Notes: generated by a model from the letters alone, not told the origin. 47,357 nucleotides of DNA from an uncultured Clostridia bacterium (GCA_947631245.1 CANRKP010000012.1:1-47357); one strand, 5' to 3'. Shown: positions 33,727-43,893, counted from the first letter of the stretch. Numbers and translations: made by a program.

Positions 33727-36700
33727 TTATTCTGCCGCGGCGCTCTTTCCGCTCTCTTCCGACGTGTATTTCAGCTTCGCCTCCATGTCGCCGGGGTCGA
33801 GCGTCAGCACGCGCGATATGCCGTGACGCGGCATCGTGATGCCGTAGAGCGAGTCCGCCGTCTCCATTGTCCCGCGCCTGTGAGTTATGATAACGAACTG
33901 CATCTTTTCCGAGTATCTCTTGACGTATGCCGCGAACCTGTCGACGTTGACCTCGTCGAGCGCCGACTCGATCTCGTCGAAGATGCAGAACGGCGTCGGA
34001 TTGACGTGTATCATCGCGAAGAGCAGCGCGATTGCCACAAACGCCTGCTCGCCGCCCGAAAGCAGGGAGAGATTCTTTATGACCTTGCCGGGAGGCGCGG
34101 CCTTTATCTCGATGCCGCTCGTGAGGACGTTTTCCGGATCGACGAGGTAGAGCTCCGCCTCGCCTCCGCCGAACAGCTCGCGGAATACCTCGCCGAAGCG
34201 CTCGTTTATCCTCACGAACGCCTCCGAAAAGCTCTTTTCCATGTCGCGTTCGAGGTCCGCTATTATGCCCTCGAGTTCGTCTGCGGCGGCTCTCAGATCC
34301 TCCATCTGCCGCGAAAGATACTCGTACCGCTCGCTGACCTCCTTATATTCGTCGATGGCGCCGACATTGACGGAGCCGAGCGCGCGCAGCTTGTTTTTGC
34401 ATTCGTTGAGCTCCGTCCTGACGGAGGCTCTCGTCTCGTCCGTGACCGGCGGATAGTCGAGCTGCTCCGCCGCCGTGAGCGTCAGCTCGTACTCGTCCCA
34501 AAGGTGGGTGATGGTCTTTTCAAGCTCTGAGGCGAGCCTGTCGCGGCGCTGCTCGTTTTTGTGGTGCGCGTTCATGACGCGCTCCTTCTCGTCCGTCTTC
34601 TCTCTTATCTTGCGGCGCAGCTCCGTCTGCCGCGCCTCGAACTCCATGCCGCCCGCCTCGAGCTTTTGCCTCTCGGTCTCGGCATCTTTCAGCTCCTCCT
34701 CGCAGGACTTCTGCTCCGCTCTGTTGCAGTCGGCGCGTGCCGATATCTCCGCCTTGTGTGTGGCGAGTTCGTTTATACGCTCCTCGTATCCGCGCCGGAG
34801 CTCCTCGTATTCCTCGCGGCGGCGCGTCTTTTCTGCGCCGAGCTGACGGGAGAGCTCTATCTTTTCCGCCGCCCTCGTCACATCTATCATAGCGTCGGCG
34901 ACGGCGTTTGACGCGGCGTTCTTTTCGTCCTCGACGCCGTGGCGCAGTATGTCGAATTCCTCGCGCCCGCGCCGCTTGCTCTCGACAGCGGCTTCCGCCT
35001 CGCGGCAGCGATCTTCGAGCGCCTTTATGTCCGTCTCGTACTGTCCCTTGAGCTCCTGTCTCGCCTCGAAATCGGCGCGAAGCTGCGATATGAGCGAGAC
35101 CGTCGCATCATACTGAGACTGCGCCGTGTCGCGCGAAGTCATCGCGGCGCGCATCATAGCGTCCATTATGCCGACGCGCTCGCGCAGACCGTCAAGCCCG
35201 CTCTTGTGAGACGCGCGGCTGCGCGACGCCTCCGATATCTCGCCGTCGAGCCGTTCGCACTCGCGGACGCGGAGCGCAAGCTCGGCTCTGAGCGATTTTA
35301 TCTCCTCGGAGCGCGTCAGCATCCCGCTTTCTTTTCTCGACGAACCACCCGTGAAGGAGCCGCCCGCGTTTATCTGCTGCCCGTCAAGCGTGACGGCGCG
35401 TATTTTGTATCCGCTCGCCTTCGCGGCGTCCGCCGCGTGATCGAGATTGTCGAAAACACACGTCCTGCCGAGAAGATATCTGACGACGCCGTCGTACATC
35501 TTATCATACCCGACAAGCTCGGACGCGATGCCTATATATCCGGGGCGTCCCGCCGCCTCCCTTATCTCGCGTCCCGGCTCCTGCGGTCTCATCGCGGACA
35601 CGGGATAGAACGTCGCCCTCCCCGCGCCTCCGCGCTGAAGATATCTTATCGCCTCCTTAGCCGTAGCCTCGCTGTCGACGACGATGTTCTGAAGGTTTGC
35701 GCCGAGCGCCGTTTCCGTCGCCGTGACGTACTCCTTCGGCACCGTTATGATCCGCGAGACGGGACCGTATACCTTGCCCGTGAACGCGCCGGACGATACG
35801 CCGTCCATCACATATTTTACGCTTTTCCCGTATCCCTCGAAATTCTCCTCGAGCCTGACGAGCGCGTCTATCCTGTGCGTCAGCGCCTCGGACGCCGCGC
35901 GCACCGTGTTCCTCTCTTCATTTTTTGCGGCAAGCAGCTCGTCGTCGGCTGACAGCTTCGCCTCCGCCGCCTCGACTTCCGCCTTTGCCTTGGCAATGCC
36001 CGCCTCAAAGTCGGAAACGGTTTTCCCGTCCTCGTCCGCCTTCTTTTTGTATTCGGCGGCGGACGCCTCGTATTTCGCTATCTCGTCGCCGACGGAGGCA
36101 TTTTTCTCGGCGTCGCTCTCAGCCGTGCCGCGCAGCACGTTCAGCCTGACCTTGAGGTCGACCGCCTCCTCCTCGGCGTGACGCTGTTCGACGAGCATCC
36201 GCTCGAGCTCATCGCTCATCTCGGAGAGTTTACTCTCGAGCGCCTCGAGGGCGGCGCGCTTCTCCGCGAGCGCAGAGGCTGCCGCCTCGTGCTCCGCCTT
36301 TGCGGAATTAAGCGACTCCGCAACTTCGGTCTCTTCTGCCGCCGCAGTCTTTATCATCGCCTCGGTCTCCCCGACGCGGCGCGCGTATTCCTCGGACTGA
36401 GCGTCGCTCTTTGAAATGTCCGTCATAAGCGAGCCGTATTCGCCGTCGAGCTTTGAAAGGCGGGACGTGAGCGCGCGTATTTTTTCGTACGCCCTCTCCG
36501 ACGAGAGCTTGTTTGCCTGCGACGACTCGGAGAGGCGCTCGCTCTGCGCTTCGAGCGAATCGACGGTCTCCGTTATCATTTCGAGCTCGTGCTCCGAGAG
36601 CTTGTAATCGTCCTCGGCGCGGCGGTGCTCCTCTCGCGTCTCGCGGCTCTCGTATATCGAGAGCGTTATGTCCGCGCGGCGGCGGCGCTCGTAAAGATCG

Positions 36701-37353
36701 AGATACTTTTTCGCGCGGTCCGCCTCGCGCCGCAGGGGCTCAACGCGCCCCTCGAGTTCGGCAACAATGTCGCCAACTCTCTGCATATTGTCGGCGGCGG
36801 CGGCGAGCTGCCGCTCCGCATCCGCCCGCTTGTGGCGGTATTTGGAGATACCCGCAGCCTCGTCGAAAACGCCGCGGCGCTCCTCGCTCTTGCGCGAGAT
36901 TATCTCCGCTATCCTGCCCTGTCCTATGACTGAATACCCCTCGCGCCCGATGCCGGTATTCATGAAAAGCTCGTTTATGTCGCGCAGGCGCACGGGGCGC
37001 TTGTTTATAAAATATTCGCTGTCGCCCGCCTTATAGTAGCGGCGCGTGACGGTCACCTCGTCGTAGGGCAGATCTATTTTTCCGTTCTCGTCCGTATTTT
37101 CAAACGTGACGGAGACCTCGGCATATCCCATCGGGTTTCTGCCGTCCGCTCCCGCGAAGATGACGTCCTCCATCTTCGTGCCGCGTATGTTCTTGCTCGA
37201 TATCTCGCCGAGCACCCAGCGCATGGCGTCCGTTATATTCGATTTTCCGCTTCCGTTCGGTCCGACGATGACGGTCGACCCGTGGTCGAAGTCTATCTTC
37301 GTCCTGTCGGGGAACGACTTGAAGCCCTGCATTTCAAGAGATTTTAAGTACAC
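33727..37353 (-). CDS. smc: Chromosome segregation protein SMC
   Basis: This 1208-residue ATPase of the condensin complex is complete. The head has Walker A VIVGPNGSGKSNI (about 30-42). A first long coiled coil (about 170-500) leads to the hinge (about 510-660, with Gly-rich AGGSFTGGSS at its end), and a second coiled coil runs to about 1030. The C-terminal head carries the signature LSLLSGGEQAFVA and Walker B PFCIFDEIESALDEVN. SMC works with ScpA and ScpB, which are not in this window. Starts 31 bases after the radical SAM gene. Confidence 0.97.
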   Translation of the reverse strand: MYLKSLEMQGFKSFPDRTKIDFDHGSTVIVGPNGSGKSNITDAMRWVLGEISSKNIRGTKMEDVIFAGADGRNPMGYAEVSVTFENTDENGKIDLPYDEVTVTRRYYKAGDSEYFINKRPVRLRDINELFMNTGIGREGYSVIGQGRIAEIISRKSEERRGVFDEAAGISKYRHKRADAERQLAAAADNMQRVGDIVAELEGRVEPLRREADRAKKYLDLYERRRRADITLSIYESRETREEHRRAEDDYKLSEHELEMITETVDSLEAQSERLSESSQANKLSSERAYEKIRALTSRLSKLDGEYGSLMTDISKSDAQSEEYARRVGETEAMIKTAAAEETEVAESLNSAKAEHEAAASALAEKRAALEALESKLSEMSDELERMLVEQRHAEEEAVDLKVRLNVLRGTAESDAEKNASVGDEIAKYEASAAEYKKKADEDGKTVSDFEAGIAKAKAEVEAAEAKLSADDELLAAKNEERNTVRAASEALTHRIDALVRLEENFEGYGKSVKYVMDGVSSGAFTGKVYGPVSRIITVPKEYVTATETALGANLQNIVVDSEATAKEAIRYLQRGGAGRATFYPVSAMRPQEPGREIREAAGRPGYIGIASELVGYDKMYDGVVRYLLGRTCVFDNLDHAADAAKASGYKIRAVTLDGQQINAGGSFTGGSSRKESGMLTRSEEIKSLRAELALRVRECERLDGEISEASRSRASHKSGLDGLRERVGIMDAMMRAAMTSRDTAQSQYDATVSLISQLRADFEARQELKGQYETDIKALEDRCREAEAAVESKRRGREEFDILRHGVEDEKNAASNAVADAMIDVTRAAEKIELSRQLGAEKTRRREEYEELRRGYEERINELATHKAEISARADCNRAEQKSCEEELKDAETERQKLEAGGMEFEARQTELRRKIREKTDEKERVMNAHHKNEQRRDRLASELEKTITHLWDEYELTLTAAEQLDYPPVTDETRASVRTELNECKNKLRALGSVNVGAIDEYKEVSERYEYLSRQMEDLRAAADELEGIIADLERDMEKSFSEAFVRINERFGEVFRELFGGGEAELYLVDPENVLTSGIEIKAAPPGKVIKNLSLLSGGEQAFVAIALLFAMIHVNPTPFCIFDEIESALDEVNVDRFAAYVKRYSEKMQFVIITHRRGTMETADSLYGITMPRHGISRVLTLDPGDMEAKLKYTSEESGKSAAAE

Positions 37354-37384
37354 GTTTTTGTTCTTCCAGTCAGTTTTTGTTATT

Positions 37385-38392
37385 TCATTCCGCCTCGGCT
37401 CTTACCGAAAAGCCCGAGAGCCCGCAGTCCTCGCGGAAGGTGATGCTCTTTGGTGACAAAAGACGGCAAAGCATATCTCGGTTCGCGCCCCTCTGTCCCA
37501 CGGCCTTTGACACCGCCCCGCGCGGGACGTAAACCGTGACGCGGCGCCCCGCGACGTCCTTTTTGTCGAGCGCCGACAGTATCCTTTTTAAAAAAACGCG
37601 CGACGAGGAGAGCTCTCCTATCGCCGGGTGATTAGGTCCCGCCTCATACTCGCCGCCGTGCAGATTTTCGCTGTCGCACAGACCGACCCGCAGAACGCGG
37701 ACGCCCGCCACGTCGAATATCTCGAGCACGCGCGCACTCCTTTCGACGGCATCTTCAAGCGACAGAGGCGTGTATTCCCCGCGCCTTGTCATATCACAGA
37801 GCGCGGTATTTTTGAAAACCACGGTCGGATAGACCCGCGCCTCGCAGCATCCCGCGTCCGCAATAAAGCGCGCGCACTCATCCTCGTCCTCGGGCGTCGA
37901 CCCCGGCAGCCCTATCATCATCTGCCCGCCGACGGCAATGCCGTGCTCCCTTAAGATGCGGCACGCGCGCGCGGAGCTCTCCCTGCCGTGTCCGCGCTCC
38001 GAGAGCGAGAGCACGCGCTCCGACACGGACTGGATGCCGAGCTCCACAGTCCCCATCGTGTAGCGCGAAAGGATGTCCGCGATCTCCTCGTCTATGTAGT
38101 CGGGTCGGGTCGAGCAGCGGATGCGGCTCACTTCCCCGCGCATAACGTAACCTTCGGCAAGGTCTAGGAGCCTTATCATGAGCCCCCTGTCTATCCCTGT
38201 GAACGAGCCGCCGAAAAACGCGATTTCGACGTCGTCGTCCGGCGACGTCGTCGCAAGCGCCGTTTTTATCGTCCCGTCGGCGTCGTCGGGCACGAACGCG
38301 CCCGCGCCCGATATCGCGTGCTGGTCGCAGAAGACGCACTTGTGCGGGCAGCCGAGATGCGGTATAAATACGGGTATGTTGACGTGCCTCAC
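37385..38392 (-). CDS. Elp3-like radical SAM protein
   Basis: This 335-residue radical SAM enzyme has the cluster motif GCPHKCVFCDQHAISG (C-x3-C-x2-C, about 14-29), then EIAFFGGSFTGID and YIDEEIADILSRY. TVELGIQSVSERVL and GGQMMIGLPGSTPEDE fit the barrel of the Elp3/COG1243-type group found between rnc and smc in many Clostridia. The C-terminal Elp3 acetyltransferase domain is absent. The substrate is unknown; tRNA modification is suggested by the group. I chose the GTG at 38392, which overlaps the rnc stop (GTGA); the long upstream frame is a shadow of rnc. Confidence 0.88.
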   Translation of the reverse strand: MRHVNIPVFIPHLGCPHKCVFCDQHAISGAGAFVPDDADGTIKTALATTSPDDDVEIAFFGGSFTGIDRGLMIRLLDLAEGYVMRGEVSRIRCSTRPDYIDEEIADILSRYTMGTVELGIQSVSERVLSLSERGHGRESSARACRILREHGIAVGGQMMIGLPGSTPEDEDECARFIADAGCCEARVYPTVVFKNTALCDMTRRGEYTPLSLEDAVERSARVLEIFDVAGVRVLRVGLCDSENLHGGEYEAGPNHPAIGELSSSRVFLKRILSALDKKDVAGRRVTVYVPRGAVSKAVGQRGANRDMLCRLLSPKSITFREDCGLSGFSVRAEAE

Positions 38393-39129
38393 GGCTCCTT
38401 TACCCCGAAAAGCGCGACGGCTTCCTTTGCCGCCGCCTGCTCCGCCGAGCGCTTCGAGCGTCCGACGCCGTGACCTATGACGTTGCTGTTGAGCCTCGCC
38501 TCGACCGTGAACACCTTGTCGTGGTCGGGTCCGCTCTCGCCTGTGACGACATATTCGAGCCGCTCGCCGTTCACCTGCTGTATTATCTGCTGCAAAAGGG
38601 TCTTGAAATCGAAAAAGTCCGTCTTGTCGCCGAGCGTCTCGAGCTCCGCCTTCACATAAGGGAGAATGAAGCGCGAAACGGCTCCCTTCCCGTCGCCGCC
38701 GGACGCCTCGTCGTCTATATATATAGCCGCTATGAGCGCCTCGCACGCATCCGACACTATCGACTTGCGCGAGCGCCCGTTCGCCTTTTCCTCTCCGTGC
38801 CCGAGATATAAAAACTCGCCGAGCCCGAATTTTGCCGCGTATCCGGCGAGCGCGCCCTCACAGACGAGGGAGGCGCGTATTCTCGTGAGCTCGCCCTCCT
38901 GCTTGCTTTTGTAGCTTCCGAAAAGGTATTCGCTGACGACGAGGGAGAGTATCGAATCCCCGAAAAATTCAAGCCTTTCGTTGCATTCTCCGCGCTCCCC
39001 TCTGTCGTGTCCCTCGTTCGAGTACGACGAGTGCGTCAGCGCGCGCAAAGCGAGCGCTTTGTCATGAAAGCTGTATCCTATCCTCTCCTCAAGGAGCTCT
39101 AACGGCAGCGGATAATCGGTCGTTTTCAC
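38389..39129 (-). CDS. rnc: Ribonuclease III
   Basis: This 246-residue endonuclease cuts double-stranded RNA in rRNA and mRNA processing. The catalytic domain holds the signature NERLEFFGDSILSLVVSEYL (about 48-67) and VSDACEALIAAIY with the second acidic cluster. The C-terminal double-stranded RNA-binding domain (about 168-240) ends in RSKRSAEQAAAKEAVALF. The start is a GTG at 39129, with AGGGGGC nine bases before. Its stop overlaps the start of the radical SAM gene. Confidence 0.96.
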   Translation of the reverse strand: MKTTDYPLPLELLEERIGYSFHDKALALRALTHSSYSNEGHDRGERGECNERLEFFGDSILSLVVSEYLFGSYKSKQEGELTRIRASLVCEGALAGYAAKFGLGEFLYLGHGEEKANGRSRKSIVSDACEALIAAIYIDDEASGGDGKGAVSRFILPYVKAELETLGDKTDFFDFKTLLQQIIQQVNGERLEYVVTGESGPDHDKVFTVEARLNSNVIGHGVGRSKRSAEQAAAKEAVALFGVKEP

Positions 39130-39171
39130 CGCGTCGACGCCCCCTTTCCTTGTTTGTTTTTCGTTTTTATT

Positions 39172-40236
39172 TTATCCGTTTTCCTCGGTCGAAGCGGACG
39201 CCGACGGCAACGGCGTCGGCGCATTTTCAAGCTCCGCCTTCATTTTGCCTATGATGTCGAGCTCGACGCATTTCTTTGCCTGGAGTATCGCGTTGCATAT
39301 CGCCTTGCCGTCCGAGCTGCCGTGCGCCTTTATGACGGGTCTGTCGAGCCCGAGCAGCGGCGCGCCGCCGTGTTCGGACGCGTCAAACGACTTTTTGAGC
39401 CCGCGCAGCTTTGATTTTATCATGAGGTAAGACAGCCCCGCGAGCGTGCCGGAGGAAAAAACCTCCTTCAGCTTGCCGAACATGAATTTTCCCATGCCCT
39501 CGGTCAGCTTGAGTATAACGTTGCCCGTGAAGCCGTCGCAGACGATGACGTCGCACGGTCCGAACGGGATCTCTTTCGCCTCGACGTTGCCGATGAAATT
39601 GAGCGGGCTGTCCGAGAGGAGCTTGTACGCCTCAACGCTCATCTCGTTGCCCTTGCATTCCTCGGTGCCGTTGTTTATAAGTCCGACGCGCGGATCATCC
39701 ACGCCCATGACGGACTTCATGTAGACGGAGCCGAGTGTCGCCCACTGGTAGAGGTACTCGGGCTTCGCCGTCGGGTTCGCGCCGGAATCCATAAGGAGCA
39801 GCGGCGGGTCGAACGGCATAAGCACCGCGATGCCGGAGCGGCGGACGCCCGGCAGCCTCCCGACGAAGAGCGAGCTGCCCATGTGGAGCGCGCCCGTGCT
39901 TCCGGCGGAGACGAACGCGTCGCCGACCGCCCCGTACACGTTGCGCTTGCCCTCTGTGAGCATTTTGAGCCCTATCGCCATCGAGCATTCCTTTTTGCTC
40001 TTCGAGATTAGAATCGGCGGGTCCTCCATGCTTATGGCGGAGTCGGTATGTACGATACCGATCCCCGCGCCGTCTACGGATAGACCGCGTGCTTCCGCCT
40101 CGGACCTGATCTTTGCCTCGTCGCCCACGAGCAGAAGCTCAACTTCCGCGCCTAGCCTTTCCTTTGCCGCAAAGACGCCCTCGACTACGGCGCCCGGCGC
40201 GTTGTCTCCGCCCATCGCGTCAACGATTATCCTCAT
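39172..40236 (-). CDS. plsX: Phosphate acyltransferase PlsX
   Basis: This 354-residue enzyme makes acyl-phosphate from acyl-carrier protein for phospholipid synthesis. It opens with MRIIVDAMGGDNAPGAVVEG; SAGSTGALHMGS, MDSGANPTAKPEYL, LINNGTEECKGNE and VCDGFTGNVILKLTEG are family marks. The last 15 residues form a Ser/Pro-rich tail. The ATG at 40236 has GGGGAGG seven bases before it, so a longer frame reaching into trmFO is rejected. Unusually, no acpP gene lies between plsX and rnc, only 42 bases. Confidence 0.96.
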   Translation of the reverse strand: MRIIVDAMGGDNAPGAVVEGVFAAKERLGAEVELLLVGDEAKIRSEAEARGLSVDGAGIGIVHTDSAISMEDPPILISKSKKECSMAIGLKMLTEGKRNVYGAVGDAFVSAGSTGALHMGSSLFVGRLPGVRRSGIAVLMPFDPPLLLMDSGANPTAKPEYLYQWATLGSVYMKSVMGVDDPRVGLINNGTEECKGNEMSVEAYKLLSDSPLNFIGNVEAKEIPFGPCDVIVCDGFTGNVILKLTEGMGKFMFGKLKEVFSSGTLAGLSYLMIKSKLRGLKKSFDASEHGGAPLLGLDRPVIKAHGSSDGKAICNAILQAKKCVELDIIGKMKAELENAPTPLPSASASTEENG

Positions 40237-40285
40237 AAGCTCGCCTCCCCGCCCGCCGCCGTCTTTCCGGCGCGGCGAATTTTCT

Positions 40286-41638
40286 TTATTTTTCGGGCGC
40301 GCAAATTTCCGCGCCACCTGCCATTTTTTCGATAATTTCAAGCGAACGCCGCGCGTATTCCTCGTTCCGCCGCTTTTTTCCGCCGCGGACGCGCACGGAA
40401 AGCGGCGCTATTATGCCGAAATTCGCGTTCATAGGCTGAAAATTGCCCGACATCGGTCCCGTTGAAACGTAGCTGCCCATAGCGCCTATCATCGTCTCGT
40501 CCGGGAAAACGGGTCCGTCCTCTCCCTTCGCGCGTGCGGCGGCAGAGAGCCCGGCGTAAAGTCCCGAAGCCGCGCTCTCGACATAACCCTCGACTCCCGT
40601 CATCTGACCGGCAAAATATATCTCCGGTCGGGACAGGAGCGAATATGTGCGCGAAAGCGCGCCGGGTGAATTAATGTATGTGTTTCTGTGCATGACGCCG
40701 TAACGCAGAAATTCCGCGTTTTCAAGCCCCGGTATCATGCCGAAAACGCGCCTTTGCTCCGGGAACGCGAGATGCGTCTGAAAGCCGACGAGGTTGTACA
40801 TCGTCCCCTCCGCGTTTTCGCGGCGCAGCTGGAGCACCGCATACGGCTCGCGCCCCGTTCTCGGGTCGGGCAGCCCCACCGGCTTCATCGGACCGTATCT
40901 GAGCGTGTCGCGTCCGCGCGCCGCCATTACCTCGACGGGCATACAGCCCTCGAACACGTCGAGCGCCTCCCCGTCGGCGCCGTGAACGTCCGCGCATCGC
41001 GCGCCGAGCAGCGCGTCGTAAAACGCGTCGTATTCCTCGCGGGTGAGCGGGCAGTTCAGATAATCGGAAGCGTCTCCCTTCCCGTATCGCGACGCAAAAT
41101 ACGCGCGGCTCATGTCGACGGTCGCGCCGTCCACTATCGGGGCGGCGGCGTCAAAGAAATGAAGTCCCGATAGACACATCCCGTCCCTTATGAATTCCGA
41201 GAGCGCGTCGGTCGTGAGCGGTCCCGTCGCGATGACGGTCACAACGCCGTCGTCGGGAATATTTGTCACCTCACGCTCAATAACGCGGATGTTTTCCGAC
41301 GAGCGGATCTTATCCGTGACGTAGGCTGAAAACGCGTGCCTGTCGACGGCGAGCGCCGACCCTGCCGGCACGCGCGTTTTGTCCGCCGCCTCCATTATGA
41401 GGGAGGACAAGAGCCTCATCTCCGCCTTAAGCAGCCCGACGGCGTTTCCGACATCGTCGGAGCGGAGCGAATTTGAGCAGACGAGCTCCGCCATTCCGTC
41501 CGAGGCGTGCGCCGGCGTCTTTTTTCCCGGCTTCATTTCGTAAAGCTCGACGAAAGCTCCGCTCTTTGCCGCCTGCCACGCCGCCTCGGCGCCCGCGAGA
41601 CCCGCGCCTATGACGCGGACGGTCGGTTTTCCGCTCAC
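40286..41638 (-). CDS. trmFO: TrmFO, folate-dependent tRNA (uracil-54) methyltransferase
   Basis: This 450-residue flavoprotein methylates U54 in the T loop of tRNA using methylenetetrahydrofolate and FAD, the Bacillota way to make ribothymidine. It shows the dinucleotide fold VRVIGAGLAGAEAAW at the N-terminus, ASDGMAELVCSNSLRSDD, ALAVDRHAF, and IYFAGQMTGVEGYVESAASG near the C-terminus. The start is a GTG at 41638 that overlaps the topA stop, with GGAGGAC eight bases before. The dprA-topA-trmFO order is a well-known Bacillota arrangement. Confidence 0.96.
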   Translation of the reverse strand: MSGKPTVRVIGAGLAGAEAAWQAAKSGAFVELYEMKPGKKTPAHASDGMAELVCSNSLRSDDVGNAVGLLKAEMRLLSSLIMEAADKTRVPAGSALAVDRHAFSAYVTDKIRSSENIRVIEREVTNIPDDGVVTVIATGPLTTDALSEFIRDGMCLSGLHFFDAAAPIVDGATVDMSRAYFASRYGKGDASDYLNCPLTREEYDAFYDALLGARCADVHGADGEALDVFEGCMPVEVMAARGRDTLRYGPMKPVGLPDPRTGREPYAVLQLRRENAEGTMYNLVGFQTHLAFPEQRRVFGMIPGLENAEFLRYGVMHRNTYINSPGALSRTYSLLSRPEIYFAGQMTGVEGYVESAASGLYAGLSAAARAKGEDGPVFPDETMIGAMGSYVSTGPMSGNFQPMNANFGIIAPLSVRVRGGKKRRNEEYARRSLEIIEKMAGGAEICAPEK

Positions 41639-43893
41639 TTTCCGGCGTCCTCCGCGTCCTCGGCGTCGCGCTTGTAGCCGCAGCCCTCCGTTTTGCAGAA
41701 GAGATACGGCTTGCCCTTCTTGTGGTACAGCATCGCACCGCATTTCGGGCAGAGCTCATTCGTCGGTCTGTCCCATGAGGAAAAGTCGCACTCGGGATAC
41801 CTGACGCAGCTGTAGAACATCGACTTGTTTCGTCCCCACTTGGTCAGTATGTCGGACCCGCACTTCGGGCACTTGACGTCTATCTTCTGCCCGAAGGGGC
41901 GCGTGAATTTGCATTTCGGGTAATTCGTGCAGGCGTAGAAATTGCCGTACCGCCCGTGGCGGAGCACCATGTCGCCGCCGCATAGCTCGCACTTCATGTC
42001 TGCCGCAGCGGCTGCCGCCTCCTCGACGGCGGGCGTCGTCTCGCGCTTGTTTAGCGGCTTCGTGTTCTTGCACTCGGGGTAGTTCGGGCAGGCGGCGAAT
42101 TTGCCGTATCTGCCGTTTTTGACTATCATCTTGGCGCCGCACTTCTCGCAGATGAGGTCGGTCTCCTCCGGGGGGACCTCAGCCCTGACCGCATTTTTGC
42201 CCGCTGCCTCGAGCTCCTTTGAGAAGCCGGAATAAAAGTCTCCGAGGACCTCTTCCATCGTGAGCCCGCCCTCCTCGATCTCGTCGAGGCGCGTCTCCAT
42301 CGTCGCCGTGAACTGGCAGTCAACGATGTCGGGGAAGCTCTCCTTCATGAGCTTCGTCGTCGTTTCGCCGAGCGGCGTCGGGCACAGCGATTTGCCGGAC
42401 CTGTCGACATATCCGCGCTGCGTTATCGTCGGAACTATCATCGGGAACGTGCTCGGACGTCCTATGCCGAGCTCCTCGAGATATTTTATAAGGGATGCCT
42501 CCGTATACCTTGCCGGCGGCTCCGTGTAGTGCTGCTCGGGCACGACGTCGTCGACTCCCATGCGGTCGCCCTCCGACATCGGCGGGAGCGTCCTCTCGTC
42601 CCCCTCGTCGTTGGCGTCGTCCGTCGACTCCTCGTATACGGCGAGAAATCCCGGGAACTTCACTGTGCTCCCGCTCGCGCGGTAGACGTATCTGCCGGCG
42701 TCGAAGCTGACGTTTACCGCCGCTATTTCCGCCGACGCCATTTGGCTTGCGACATAGCGGTTCCATATGAGCCTATAGAGCCTGTACTGGTCGACTGAGA
42801 GCATGCGGCGGATCTTTGACGGCTCAATGTTGACGTTCGCGGGGCGTATTGCCTCGTGCGCGTCCTGAGCGCCCGCCTTCGTGCGGTATTTGCGCGGCGT
42901 CTCGGGGACGTATCTGTCTCCGTACTTTCCGCCTATAAACGCGAGCGCCTCGCCCTGCGCCTCCTCGGAAACGCGGACGGAGTCCGTTCTCATGTATGTG
43001 ATAAGACCTTGCACGCCGCCGAACTCCGGTCCGAGGTCGACGCCCTCGTAGAGCTCCTGAGCCGCGCGCATCGTGCGCGTCGACTGGAAATTCAGCTTTC
43101 GAGACGCCTCCTGCTGGAGCGTGGAGGTCGTGAACGGCGGGGACGGGCTCTTCTGCTTCGTCGTGTGCCTGACCTCGGAGACGGTGAAGCCCGCGGCAAG
43201 CGATTCTTTTGCGACGCGGCGCGCGTCTTCCTCGCAGGAGAGCGGCAGCTTTCCGTCCTTGTCGCCGAAGAAGCGTGCCTTTACCTCCTCGCCGTCCGGC
43301 GTTTTCAGATGAGCGTCGACGGTCCAGTATTCCTGCGGGACAAAGGCGCGTATCTCTTCCTCGCGGTCGACTATTATCCTAGTCGCGACAGACTGGACGC
43401 GCCCGGCGGAAAGTCCGCTGCGGACGGTGCTCCAAAGGAACGGGCTGAGCTTGTATCCCACTATCCTGTCAAGGATGCGGCGGCACTGCTGCGCGTTCAC
43501 AAGACCCATGTCAAGCTCTCTCGGGTGCTTGACGGCGTCCTTTACGACCTTCTTCGTTATTTCGTTGAAGGTGACGCGCTGCTTTCCGTCCATCGGTATT
43601 CCGAGCGTCACGGAAAGGTGCCACGCGATCGCCTCGCCCTCGCGGTCGGGGTCCGTTGCGAGAAGCACGCGGTCGGCTTCCTTCACCTGACGGCGCAGGT
43701 CGTTTATAAGCTCTCCCTTGCCCCTGATATTGATATATTTCGGCTTGAAATCGTGCTCGATGTCGACGCCGAGCGTGCTCTTCGGCAGGTCGCGGACGTG
43801 TCCCTTCGACGCGACGACGCGGTACCCGCTGCCGAGATATCCTTTGACCGTCGCCGCTTTCGTCGGCGACTCCATGATTATCAGTGTTGTCAT
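41635..43893 (-). CDS. topA: DNA topoisomerase I
   Basis: This 752-residue type IA topoisomerase relaxes negative supercoils. The Toprim domain has IIMESPTKAATV (catalytic Glu) and LLATDPDREGEAIAWH. The active-site Tyr is in GLITYMRTDSVR (near 300). The C-terminus holds four C4 zinc ribbons (about 570-745): CEKCG...CPNYPEC, CELCG...CTNYPKC, CPKCG...CVRYPEC and CPKCG...CKTEGC. Four ribbons is a full set for the Bacillota enzyme. It lies 39 bases after dprA and overlaps trmFO. Confidence 0.97.
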   Translation of the reverse strand: MTTLIIMESPTKAATVKGYLGSGYRVVASKGHVRDLPKSTLGVDIEHDFKPKYINIRGKGELINDLRRQVKEADRVLLATDPDREGEAIAWHLSVTLGIPMDGKQRVTFNEITKKVVKDAVKHPRELDMGLVNAQQCRRILDRIVGYKLSPFLWSTVRSGLSAGRVQSVATRIIVDREEEIRAFVPQEYWTVDAHLKTPDGEEVKARFFGDKDGKLPLSCEEDARRVAKESLAAGFTVSEVRHTTKQKSPSPPFTTSTLQQEASRKLNFQSTRTMRAAQELYEGVDLGPEFGGVQGLITYMRTDSVRVSEEAQGEALAFIGGKYGDRYVPETPRKYRTKAGAQDAHEAIRPANVNIEPSKIRRMLSVDQYRLYRLIWNRYVASQMASAEIAAVNVSFDAGRYVYRASGSTVKFPGFLAVYEESTDDANDEGDERTLPPMSEGDRMGVDDVVPEQHYTEPPARYTEASLIKYLEELGIGRPSTFPMIVPTITQRGYVDRSGKSLCPTPLGETTTKLMKESFPDIVDCQFTATMETRLDEIEEGGLTMEEVLGDFYSGFSKELEAAGKNAVRAEVPPEETDLICEKCGAKMIVKNGRYGKFAACPNYPECKNTKPLNKRETTPAVEEAAAAAADMKCELCGGDMVLRHGRYGNFYACTNYPKCKFTRPFGQKIDVKCPKCGSDILTKWGRNKSMFYSCVRYPECDFSSWDRPTNELCPKCGAMLYHKKGKPYLFCKTEGCGYKRDAEDAEDAGK

